The position numbers and the translations under genes were made by a program. A stretch of 26,570 bases of DNA from a virus. The DNA is taken from positions 3,868 to 30,437 of the IMG/VR virus record IMGVR_UViG_3300030118_003436; one strand, 5' to 3'. This document shows positions 7,725 to 13,799 of this stretch, in pieces (within the stretch, counting starts at the first letter, position 1; each line of letters begins with the position of its first letter). The notes beneath the pieces were generated by a model, which saw only the letters and a program-made list of their open reading frames with translations, was not told the DNA's origin and searched no databases.

Positions 7725-7781
7725 ATGCGGCGGCCTTGGCTTGGGCTGGTTAATTTCATTCACCTAGAGGTAACCGCATAA
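7725..7781 (+). CDS. 18-codon leader ORF upstream of the DNA polymerase
   Basis: ATG at 7725 opens an 18-residue frame, MRRPWLGLVNFIHLEVTA, ending in TAA at 7779-7781. It is in the same frame as the polymerase ATG at 7854, and the 24 codons between are open (KPLPPTPTPLFRQSK...). With a few single-base indels the same DNA would read ...LVNSFTRGNR..., a string I half-recall from short marine phage ORFs but cannot verify. It may be a leader peptide, a decayed small gene, or chance coding in a structured RNA. There is no Shine-Dalgarno sequence. Confidence 0.3.
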   Translation: MRRPWLGLVNFIHLEVTA

Positions 7782-7795
7782 AAGCCTCTTCCCCC

Positions 7796-7839
7796 CACCC
7801 CGACTCCCCTTTTTAGGCAATCAAAGGGGGGTCGGGGTG
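7796..7839 (+). repeat. 17-bp hairpin ending 14 bases before the DNA polymerase start
   Basis: CACCCCGACTCCCCTTT (7796-7812) and AAAGGGGGGTCGGGGTG (7823-7839) pair over all 17 positions, with one G-U wobble (T7805 with G7830). The loop is 10 bases, 7813-7822. It is highly GC-rich against an AT-rich genome. The 3' flank GAACCCTATATACCT has no T-run, so it is not a standard terminator on either strand. It would sit against or inside the ribosome-binding region of the polymerase mRNA and so could limit translation. A replication-origin structure is another possibility. Confidence 0.8.
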
Positions 7840-7853
7840 AACCCTATATACCT

Positions 7854-9617
7854 ATGGATAAAAATATTTATGCAGTAGATTTTGAAACCTACTATGACAA
7901 AGAGTGCAGCATTAAAACTCTAGGAACGTTAGGCTATTTTAGCCACCCACAATTTGATGCATACATGGTTTCCGTTGTAGGAAACGATGGAACTAGTTTC
8001 GTTGGGCACCCAAAAGATTTTAACTGGGATATCCTTACAGGAAATATTGTGCTTTCGCATAACGCTAGTTTTGATGAGACCCTGTATCTTTACGGAGTAG
8101 AACATGAATGGTGGGATTCATGTGACCCATTTGAGTGGCACTGCACAGCAGACCTAGCCGCTTATTGTAAGCTCCCAAGATCCTTGAAAGGATCAACGGC
8201 AGAATTGTTTGACTTAACCGTAGATAAAAGCACGAGGGATAACATGTCTGGCAAGAGGTGGGAGGAAATGACAAAAGAATTTAAAGATGAGGTCAGTGAG
8301 TATGCACTAAAAGACAGTGAACTGTGCCTTAAATTATGGGAGACATTGAGTGATAAGTGGCCTGAGTTCGAAAGGAACATAAGCAGCTTGAACAGAAAGA
8401 TTGTTCAGGAAGGAATCCCCATCAACGAAGATCTTTTAAAGGAGCAACTAGAAACTATTAAAGTTAAGTTGTTTGAAGCAGAAGAAGTTATTCCGTGGCT
8501 GGGTGAAAAACCGTTACTTAGTCGTGCAGCATTCGATGAGCAATGCTTGCTGGTAGGGATTGAGCCTCCAGTAAGTTTAGCTGTGACTGATGAAGAGTCC
8601 CAGAAATGGGTAGAATATCATAGCAAAGAATTTGCGTGGATAAGTGCGGTGAAGGATTGGCGAAGGATTAACTCTCTCCAAAAGAAGTTGGAAAGTTTTG
8701 ATTACGCAACGATGCCTAACGGCAGATATTACGGGGGATGCATGTATTTTGGAGCGCATACTGGGAGATTTTCTGGATCTGGGGGAAACTTAAACTTACA
8801 GAATTTACCAAGGGAGGAAATGTTTGGTGTAAACCTAAGGCATTTAATAGCTCCTAATTCTGACAAAAGATTAATCGCAGTTGATCTTTCTCAGATTGAA
8901 GTCAGGACACTTTGCTGGTTAGCTAAGGATTCCGAAATGCTTGAAGAGATACGTAACACAGATGATATCTATGAAGCTTTTGCCATAAGGTTTGGTATGT
9001 GGAATGAAGAAAAAGGATCAATAAAACAAGACCCCAAACTAAGGCACGCAGTAAAAGGAATGGTGTTGGGTTGCGGCTATGGGGCAGGAGCTGCTAGGTT
9101 TGCTTCTATGTCTGGTATTAGTGAAGACGAAGCTGGGAAAAGAGTTCGTAAATATCGGATGAAGATGAGGAGGGTTAAGAACCTTTGGGATAAATACACT
9201 AGTGATATCGAATGCTCCCACCAAGCTAAGTCTGAATTTACTGTGGATCTTCCTAGTGGTAGAGTTATCAACTATGGTCGGCTAAAAGCTTTAGCGGAAG
9301 GGGGAAGACTTCACTTTATAACCAAAATGCCTAAGCACGGTAAAAATATTACAGTCCGTCTTTGGGGAGGGCTTGTGGCAGAGAATGCCAGCCAAGCTTT
9401 AGCCAGAGATATTTTTTCTGATATGCTCCTGAGGGTAGATAAAGCAGGACATAGAATCATTATGCACGTTCATGACGAGATGGTAATTGAAGCGGATGAA
9501 GATAAAGCCAAACAAACACTAGAGGATGTTATCTCCATAATGTCCAAACCTCCTGAATGGATTCCCGATATCCCAGTAGATGCAGAAGGATCAATACTAA
9601 CAAAATATGAAAAATGA
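7854..9617 (+). CDS. family A DNA polymerase with 3'-5' exonuclease, Leu-type motif B
   Basis: A 587-residue replicative polymerase without a 5'-nuclease domain. The proofreading exonuclease has AVDFETY (D9, E11), LSHNASFD (N70, D74) and YALKD (Y150, D154). The polymerase domain has TGRFSGSGGNLNLQNLPR (about 303-320), motif A AVDLSQIEVR (D344), motif B RHAVKGMVLGCGYG (R397, K401, L405, Y409) and motif C MHVHDEMVIE (H540, D541, E542). All catalytic residues are intact. The residue aligned to E. coli Pol I F762 is leucine (L405). Work on marine phage polymerases links this variant to slower, less error-prone replication and often to temperate lifestyles. The gene ends with a 4-base ATGA overlap with the primase-helicase, so the replisome pair is probably translationally coupled. 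Its start lies behind a strong hairpin. Confidence 0.96.
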   Translation: MDKNIYAVDFETYYDKECSIKTLGTLGYFSHPQFDAYMVSVVGNDGTSFVGHPKDFNWDILTGNIVLSHNASFDETLYLYGVEHEWWDSCDPFEWHCTADLAAYCKLPRSLKGSTAELFDLTVDKSTRDNMSGKRWEEMTKEFKDEVSEYALKDSELCLKLWETLSDKWPEFERNISSLNRKIVQEGIPINEDLLKEQLETIKVKLFEAEEVIPWLGEKPLLSRAAFDEQCLLVGIEPPVSLAVTDEESQKWVEYHSKEFAWISAVKDWRRINSLQKKLESFDYATMPNGRYYGGCMYFGAHTGRFSGSGGNLNLQNLPREEMFGVNLRHLIAPNSDKRLIAVDLSQIEVRTLCWLAKDSEMLEEIRNTDDIYEAFAIRFGMWNEEKGSIKQDPKLRHAVKGMVLGCGYGAGAARFASMSGISEDEAGKRVRKYRMKMRRVKNLWDKYTSDIECSHQAKSEFTVDLPSGRVINYGRLKALAEGGRLHFITKMPKHGKNITVRLWGGLVAENASQALARDIFSDMLLRVDKAGHRIIMHVHDEMVIEADEDKAKQTLEDVISIMSKPPEWIPDIPVDAEGSILTKYEK

Positions 9618-11779
9618 AATACAGATACCTTAAAAATCTTAGAGCCAAAAAAATTACAGCTTGCGATGACATGTCGCAGATTGTTGCCCAGAGACCAGTC
9701 TTTAAATCAAAAGCATTATATAGAGAGTGGTGTGGTAAAACTGACACTGATCATTATTTCTTTAGTTTGGCAGAGGGCCTTAATAGTGGGGCGCGTATCG
9801 AAGGTGAGAATAAAGTAGTTAAGGTACATGGTGTTGCTGCTGATTACGATGCGCCCGTTGACTGGGCTAACGTCGATAATATTATCGCCGCTAAGTGTGT
9901 AGATTGTATGCCTTCATGGAGGGCGATGACATACAGCGGATACATTCGTGTCGTTTTTGAATTCGAAGAAGTATGTTCTGTGCCTCATTTTCTTTATCGT
10001 CCTTTTATGGGCGAACTCAAAAAGCTTATAAATTTTTCTAAGATATTTGCTGGGTACGATAAGAAGTCTGAAGAGCCATCACAGTATTTTGAGTTGGGAA
10101 CCGAGTGGGTTGCGCTGAATGGAAAGGTTCCAGCGGCGGTTGTCCAGACTGCACTTATCAAAGCAGCTAAGAATAACCCTCCTGAATCTGCTGACACATC
10201 TATACCCATAGAAGAAGTCGCTGCTGAAGTTCAAAAGAAATTTCCAAATCGTTGGATAGGAGACTTTGAAGTGGGGTCAAGAGGCCCTTTGTTCTGGATT
10301 GATGATGGAATTGATAGGGAGGGGTGTCAGGTATTTGAAGATGGGATGATTGTCTATTCAGACAGAGACTATGGATGGAAGCCTTGGAGAGAAATATTTG
10401 GGCCTAGCTTTGTTAAAGGCTATGAGCAAAAGAAGATGGGGGGCTTACTTGATGAGTATTGGTTTAATGGCAGACAATTTTTTAAGCTGTTACATGGAGC
10501 AGCACAACCTATCCCTAGAGATCAGCTCGTCCTAGAACTTAGACAGCGTGGTTTTAAGAACTCTACAAAGAAAGGAGACAACATTTCTGAAGTGGAGAAT
10601 GCTATATTAGTTATAAGCAACCAGAATAGAATAAATGAAATAGCTCCTGTTGTGTTTAGACGTAACGAAATAGTCGTTGATTTCAACGGCCTTAGGATAC
10701 TTAACAGTTCTAACATCCAGCCTATATTACCTTCGGGTGATCCTGACCCCTCGAATTGGCCTTGGCTCGATATGTTCTTTGACCAGTTCTTTGTGGACTC
10801 AACTGAGGTGAGAACTAAGTATTACTTCTTTGCGTGGATGAAGCGATACCACGCTGGTGTTGTAAACAACAGGGAAGATCAAGGGCAAGCGTGTATTCTT
10901 GTAGGGCCAGCTAAGAAAGGTAAGACACTTGTATCAAATAAAATTATTGCCGCCGCAGTAGGAGGGTATGCAGATGCTAGTGACTACTTGTCTGGGGGAA
11001 CAAAGTTTAACAAAGATTTGGGAAGAGCAGCTTGTTGGGTAATTGATGATACCGTTAGTGCTGCTTCATTTCAAGATCAGCGCAAAGCGACAGAGCTTAT
11101 TAAGAGAGCTGTAGCTAATCCCCGTATTGAATTTATGGCTAAGTATGCAGACGCTGTAACTTTACCATGGGCAGGGAGAGTTGTTGTCAGCCTTAATGAT
11201 GACGCGAATAGTATGAGCGTTATACCAACTCTTGATTCAAGCAATAAGGATAAGCTCATGGCATTTAAAGTTTCGAACACGCCTTTTAATTTCCCTGTCA
11301 AAGCAAAGCTAGAAAACATTATCGCTACTGAAATGCCCCATTTCCTTGCTTGGTTGGATCAATGGAACCCACCTGCCGAGATCCTAGATGATGACAGGTT
11401 TGGTGTAAAAAGCTTTATCGACAAGAGTATTGCTCATGCGGCCTACGACAACTCAAGTAGATCACAAGTAGCAGAGCTTGTTGATTTCTTTGCTAAAGCA
11501 GCTCGTGAAAACGATGTCGAAAGAGAATGGAGTGGGACATTGACTGAGTTCCAGCGAGCTTTACACACCTACAACAACGGCAGAACTTTAGGTTCCTCAA
11601 ACAAAATTGAGTTCGTGCGGAATGGATTAGCACATATGGAAGATGGTGGTAAGTCCAACTTGAAACTTAGACCCATCAAGTCTGTTGGTAAGGGTGGTGG
11701 TAAGATATGGACTATCAATATAGAGGAGAAATATGATATCGACTTTACAGAGAATTCGAAGGACGCAATGCTCCAATAG
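9614..11779 (+). CDS. primase-helicase fusion (prim-pol-like N-terminus, P-loop helicase C-terminus)
   Basis: A 721-residue protein. The N-terminal ~180 residues include VHGVAADYDAP (D77, D79), which resembles the hhDxD motif of archaeo-eukaryotic primases (prim-pol), followed by RAMTYSGYIRVVFEF and FELGTEW. The C-terminal half has Walker A LVGPAKKGKT (about 429-438), Walker B CWVIDDT (about 474-480) and RVVVSLNDD further on, in the pattern of SF3/DUF5906-like phage helicases. It would unwind DNA and prime synthesis for the polymerase encoded just upstream (4-base overlap). The helicase call is firm; the primase call rests on one motif and on the usual fusion architecture. The 3' end overlaps the convergent nuclease-like gene by 35 bases, and the terminator for this transcript lies further inside that gene. 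Confidence 0.85.
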   Translation: MKYRYLKNLRAKKITACDDMSQIVAQRPVFKSKALYREWCGKTDTDHYFFSLAEGLNSGARIEGENKVVKVHGVAADYDAPVDWANVDNIIAAKCVDCMPSWRAMTYSGYIRVVFEFEEVCSVPHFLYRPFMGELKKLINFSKIFAGYDKKSEEPSQYFELGTEWVALNGKVPAAVVQTALIKAAKNNPPESADTSIPIEEVAAEVQKKFPNRWIGDFEVGSRGPLFWIDDGIDREGCQVFEDGMIVYSDRDYGWKPWREIFGPSFVKGYEQKKMGGLLDEYWFNGRQFFKLLHGAAQPIPRDQLVLELRQRGFKNSTKKGDNISEVENAILVISNQNRINEIAPVVFRRNEIVVDFNGLRILNSSNIQPILPSGDPDPSNWPWLDMFFDQFFVDSTEVRTKYYFFAWMKRYHAGVVNNREDQGQACILVGPAKKGKTLVSNKIIAAAVGGYADASDYLSGGTKFNKDLGRAACWVIDDTVSAASFQDQRKATELIKRAVANPRIEFMAKYADAVTLPWAGRVVVSLNDDANSMSVIPTLDSSNKDKLMAFKVSNTPFNFPVKAKLENIIATEMPHFLAWLDQWNPPAEILDDDRFGVKSFIDKSIAHAAYDNSSRSQVAELVDFFAKAARENDVEREWSGTLTEFQRALHTYNNGRTLGSSNKIEFVRNGLAHMEDGGKSNLKLRPIKSVGKGGGKIWTINIEEKYDIDFTENSKDAMLQ

Positions 11780-12278
11780 GTAAGTGATACCCATCTACTT
11801 TATAGGTGAATCCGTAATCATCGGGTTCACCTTTTTTCTTGTAGAGTCCTGATTTCTGAATCTTGAGTCCTGTAGCCCAACCCAGCATCCATGCTCTGGT
11901 AAAATCTTTTTTTACCCTGACAAAGAAATAAGCATTGGCAGGAAGCTTCTTTCCCTCAGCACAATTAACTGAAGCAGTGTAATGAGGCTGCGGTTTGCCA
12001 GCGCAACTCTTTGCCTTTACGTCTATCTTACGTTTACCAATCTCGTAGTCGTGGGTGTATGTTTTATCACCCACATAAACAGCTTCAGGATACAGTTTTT
12101 CAAAGGCAACCTCCCCCAAAAAACCTGTCATTCTTCCTGCCCCTCTCGTAAAGGAGTTGGGCAGCACCCCTAATTCTTCGCTTCGTTCGAACGCTTCTTT
12201 TATATTGTCGCTGTTAGGCGTAAAGATTAGCATGCCCTTAGTTCTATGGAACTGAGGGGGCAGCTTCTTGCGTTTCAT
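11745..12278 (-). CDS. PD-(D/E)XK restriction-endonuclease-like protein
   Basis: A 177-residue basic protein. GFLGEVAFEKLYP (E56) followed by HDYEIGKRKIDVKAKS (D77, D86, K88) matches the E...D...DxK layout of PD-(D/E)XK nucleases. VRVKKDFTRAWMLGWATG (about 120-140) looks like the strand/helix that follows the core. Such phage proteins include homing-like, Holliday-junction and host-DNA-degrading nucleases; the substrate cannot be told. It is the last gene of the minus block, overlaps the metallopeptidase-like gene by 4 bases and runs tail to tail into the primase-helicase (35-base overlap). Part of its 3' coding sequence also carries the plus-strand terminator, so its sequence is under a double constraint. 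Confidence 0.7.
   Translation of the reverse strand: MKRKKLPPQFHRTKGMLIFTPNSDNIKEAFERSEELGVLPNSFTRGAGRMTGFLGEVAFEKLYPEAVYVGDKTYTHDYEIGKRKIDVKAKSCAGKPQPHYTASVNCAEGKKLPANAYFFVRVKKDFTRAWMLGWATGLKIQKSGLYKKKGEPDDYGFTYKVDGYHLPIGALRPSNSL
11804..11837 (+). terminator. intrinsic terminator for the plus-strand replication block
   Basis: AGGTGAATCCG (11804-11814) pairs with CGGGTTCACCT (11822-11832) over 11 bp with one G-U wobble and a 7-base loop, followed at once by a run of six T (11832-11837). It lies 25 bases beyond the primase-helicase stop, inside the coding sequence of the opposite-strand gene (around its KKKGEPDDYGFTYK segment). On the minus strand there is no matching T-run, so it acts in one direction only. 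Confidence 0.85.
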
Positions 12279-12574
12279 CCACTACTGGTTCGTTTATTTA
12301 ATCTGTCCCAAGCAGGAAAAAATACTTCATCCATGCATCGGACTACGGCTTCTTGTTCAAAGGTTTCACAGAAGCCTACTCCAGATATACAAAGACTAGC
12401 CTCCATTAACTCGTGCCTCAGTGTTTGCATTATCTGTTGATCTTTTAAATGCTTTGATAAAATTATGACTTTTCTATCGTGACTGTAGTACCCAAACAAA
12501 CCGTCATCACTTAAATCTTCTTTTAAGATACGAACTGTTTGCCCTGCTACTCGTATAGTTTTGGGAATCCTCAT
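12275..12574 (-). CDS. small putative metallopeptidase-like protein (HELME motif)
   Basis: A 99-residue protein with an N-terminal strand-rich part (IPKTIRVAGQTVRIL, KVIILS). A helix follows with TLRHELMEASLCISG (H54, E55, E58), resembling the zincin HExx(H/E) helix of ImmA/IrrE- or SprT-like phage proteins. A later acidic helix, FEQEAVVRCMDEVFF, could supply another ligand. The usual second His of HExxH is Glu here, so zinc binding and activity are uncertain. It starts inside the stop of the amidase gene (TAATG) and overlaps the nuclease-like gene by 4 bases, so it belongs to the lysis-end operon. A role in lysis, or in cleaving a host regulator, is speculation. Confidence 0.65.
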   Translation of the reverse strand: MRIPKTIRVAGQTVRILKEDLSDDGLFGYYSHDRKVIILSKHLKDQQIMQTLRHELMEASLCISGVGFCETFEQEAVVRCMDEVFFPAWDRLNKRTSSG

Positions 12575-13119
12575 TACACATAAAAATTGTTAATTCCCTT
12601 TGCATAAACTTTAGCTAACTTGTCCAAATCAGACATAATCAAGGATACATCACTAGAATTTGATCCGAAGAACGGTTCAGATATTACAGCGTAGCAAGGC
12701 GTCTTACGCAAGAACAGTGCTCCTCGTTGCCCTCTTCCTCGCGCCTTAACCCCACGGGAACGCAACGTAGGGTAATACTTATCCATTTGTTCTTTTAGTT
12801 TTGTGGCGAGTCTTTTCCCTCCCCTACTAGTCTCCCAATGTAGCCACTCATGTCCTGTAGCTTTGGGGCCAGCAGCGTTAAAATGTAATTCAATACACGC
12901 GTCGACATTATCTTCCCTCATTTTACGGGACACATAATTCATTGCCCCTACATAACTACGAGCGTTGTAATCGTCGTATACTTTGTATGGAACTTTGAGC
13001 ATAGGCGTTATCAAAGGTACAAGTTCTGAATTGAACTTATGCTCACTGATACTGTTAGGCCCTACAGTGTAAGCCCCGTTATCTCCTTCCCTTGAATGTC
13101 CTATGGCTAGTCCTATCAT
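12574..13119 (-). CDS. endolysin, N-acetylmuramoyl-L-alanine amidase (Amidase_3-like)
   Basis: A 181-residue protein that fits the zinc amidase fold cutting the bond between MurNAc and the peptide stem. MIGLAIGHSREGDNGA carries the first ligand H8, SISEHKFN the second (E26), CIELHFNAA the third (H79), and AVISEPFFGSN the catalytic Glu (E148). No signal peptide or cell-wall-binding domain is present, so it needs a holin to reach the peptidoglycan. This fits the two small membrane proteins just upstream. The start overlaps the stop of the 57-residue membrane gene (ATGA). A minimal single-domain lysin is typical of phages of Gram-negative hosts, and the lipoprotein in the same block points the same way. 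Confidence 0.9.
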   Translation of the reverse strand: MIGLAIGHSREGDNGAYTVGPNSISEHKFNSELVPLITPMLKVPYKVYDDYNARSYVGAMNYVSRKMREDNVDACIELHFNAAGPKATGHEWLHWETSRGGKRLATKLKEQMDKYYPTLRSRGVKARGRGQRGALFLRKTPCYAVISEPFFGSNSSDVSLIMSDLDKLAKVYAKGINNFYV

Positions 13120-13289
13120 TTTTTGTACTTAAAAATTAATCGATAAAGAGATACAGCGGCTACTGCGATTCCTAGTATAAGAGATATCACGCGTAACCAA
13201 TATTCTATCTGCTCTTGCATAGACGCAGCAATTGCTATCGTTGGAGTTAAAGTCCCAAGAAGGGTGTCGATTAATTTTGAAGAGTTCAT
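13116..13289 (-). CDS. 57-residue small membrane protein (holin/antiholin-like)
   Basis: Read directly from the sequence: ATG at 13289, stop TGA at 13118-13116, 57 residues. The N-terminus MNSSKLIDTLLGTLTPTIAIAAS is mildly hydrophobic. The single strong membrane segment is WLRVISLILGIAVAAVSLYRL (about 31-51), ending in the basic tail IFKYKK. It is flanked by 4-base ATGA overlaps on both sides, with the lipoprotein gene and the amidase gene, so it is firmly part of the lysis operon. Size, one or two membrane segments, a basic C-terminus and the place before the endolysin fit a holin or antiholin. The other candidate is the 62-residue protein at 13609-13797. Confidence 0.7.
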   Translation of the reverse strand: MNSSKLIDTLLGTLTPTIAIAASMQEQIEYWLRVISLILGIAVAAVSLYRLIFKYKK

Positions 13290-13528
13290 TTGCTGCCAAT
13301 TGTTATAGCTCTTAGGTATGAGTAATGACTGTGAAACTTGTGCCCTTCTCTACCCGTTAGGGTACCTTCAACAAATTGATATTTTTTACCTTCAATCAAC
13401 GTTATCGTCGGTGGATCGTAAAGTGCGCTCTCGTTCGCGACTGAGTCGTTTGCCCAATCTTTCGATGCGCAGCTTTGCAGCAGGACTACCAATACGGGCA
13501 AGCTCATCAATTTCATCTTCAATCTCAT
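13286..13528 (-). CDS. outer-membrane lipoprotein, putative o-spanin (Rz1-like)
   Basis: An 80-residue protein with a signal peptide MRLKMKLMSLPVLVVLLQSC ending in a lipobox (LLQSC, lipidated Cys 20), giving a mature part of about 60 residues. Most of its first half (13392-13528) is encoded in a different frame inside the 71-residue gene at 13392-13607. This overlapping arrangement, with a lipoprotein in an alternate frame of a charged coiled-coil protein beside the endolysin, is characteristic of Rz/Rz1 spanin pairs that fuse inner and outer membranes at the last step of lysis of Gram-negative hosts. It is not notably proline-rich, unlike lambda Rz1. The alternative is an unrelated phage lipoprotein. 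Confidence 0.7.
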   Translation of the reverse strand: MRLKMKLMSLPVLVVLLQSCASKDWANDSVANESALYDPPTITLIEGKKYQFVEGTLTGREGHKFHSHYSYLRAITIGSK

Positions 13529-13607
13529 CTATATACCGTGTCTTTTTTAGTTCTATTAATCCTACAAAAGCTTCTAAGGCTGCTGTGATTAAACGCATTA
13601 TGCGCAT
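13392..13607 (-). CDS. putative i-spanin (Rz-like), overlapping the lipoprotein gene
   Basis: A 71-residue protein. A short N-terminal hydrophobic stretch (MRLITAALEAFVGLIEL, about 4-20) is followed by a highly charged, coiled-coil-like region (TRYIDEIEDEIDELARIG, then KLRIERLGKRLSRERERTLR). The plan (membrane anchor plus periplasmic coiled coil) and the out-of-frame overlap of 137 bases with the lipoprotein gene fit an inner-membrane spanin. The membrane segment is weak, with a Glu in it, and the protein is short for an Rz, so this is a moderate call. It starts 1 base after the stop of the holin-like gene. Confidence 0.55.
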   Translation of the reverse strand: MRIMRLITAALEAFVGLIELKKTRYIDEIEDEIDELARIGSPAAKLRIERLGKRLSRERERTLRSTDDNVD

Positions 13608-13608
13608 A

Positions 13609-13797
13609 TTATTTCTGTTTGCTCTTTCCGATATTCAACGCCAGCCATTCGACCACGACATATAGCTTCCGCACAATGCCATCATCTTTAGGTGTGGGAG
13701 TTAAAGCACAGATAGCCGATGCCACTGCTACAACCGAAGTTAAAACTCCGACAACTTGCTGTTTGTTTTCAGTAATGAATGTAATAAGGTCTGTCAT
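13609..13797 (-). CDS. 62-residue holin-like membrane protein
   Basis: The N-terminus MTDLITFITENKQQ precedes a membrane segment VVGVLTSVVAVASAICALTP (about 15-34). A polar turn PTPKDDG, an amphipathic stretch VRKLYVVVEWLALNIG and a basic end KSKQK follow. Size, topology and position at the head of the lysis block suit a holin, which forms the membrane lesion that releases the endolysin. The ALTPTPKDD...VVEWLALNIGK pattern is one I associate with small membrane proteins of marine and alphaproteobacterial phages, unverified. It lies 2 bases after the stop of the 326-residue structural gene. There is no Shine-Dalgarno sequence before its ATG; TATAAT sits one base before the ATG, too near to be its own -10. 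Confidence 0.7.
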   Translation of the reverse strand: MTDLITFITENKQQVVGVLTSVVAVASAICALTPTPKDDGIVRKLYVVVEWLALNIGKSKQK

Positions 13798-13799
13798 AA

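Larger units (their letters stand above)
7706..7853 (+). ncRNA. structured leader upstream of the DNA polymerase gene
   Basis: This 148-base gap is the longest gene-free stretch in the window. It holds several nested inverted repeats: ATTCC/GGAAT (7705-7709, 7715-7719), ATGCGG/CCGCAT (7725-7730, 7774-7779), the alternative pair AGAGG/CCTCT (7766-7770, 7785-7789), and the 17-bp hairpin at 7796-7839. The AGAGG/CCTCT pairing would have the CCGCAT strand in its loop, so two states are possible, as in a riboswitch or attenuator. No U-run follows the big hairpin, so simple termination is unlikely. A short ORF (7725-7781) runs through it. I cannot assign a known RNA family. Confidence 0.45.

Noticed and set aside
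7796-7839. Intrinsic terminator before the polymerase gene
   Set aside because: The stem is strong but no T-run follows on either strand, and a terminator here would cut off the replisome genes. Kept as a structural element instead.
7706-7853. tRNA gene in the polymerase leader
   Set aside because: No acceptor stem with matching T-arm (GGTTCRANTCC-like) or anticodon arm could be drawn; the visible pairings do not form a cloverleaf.
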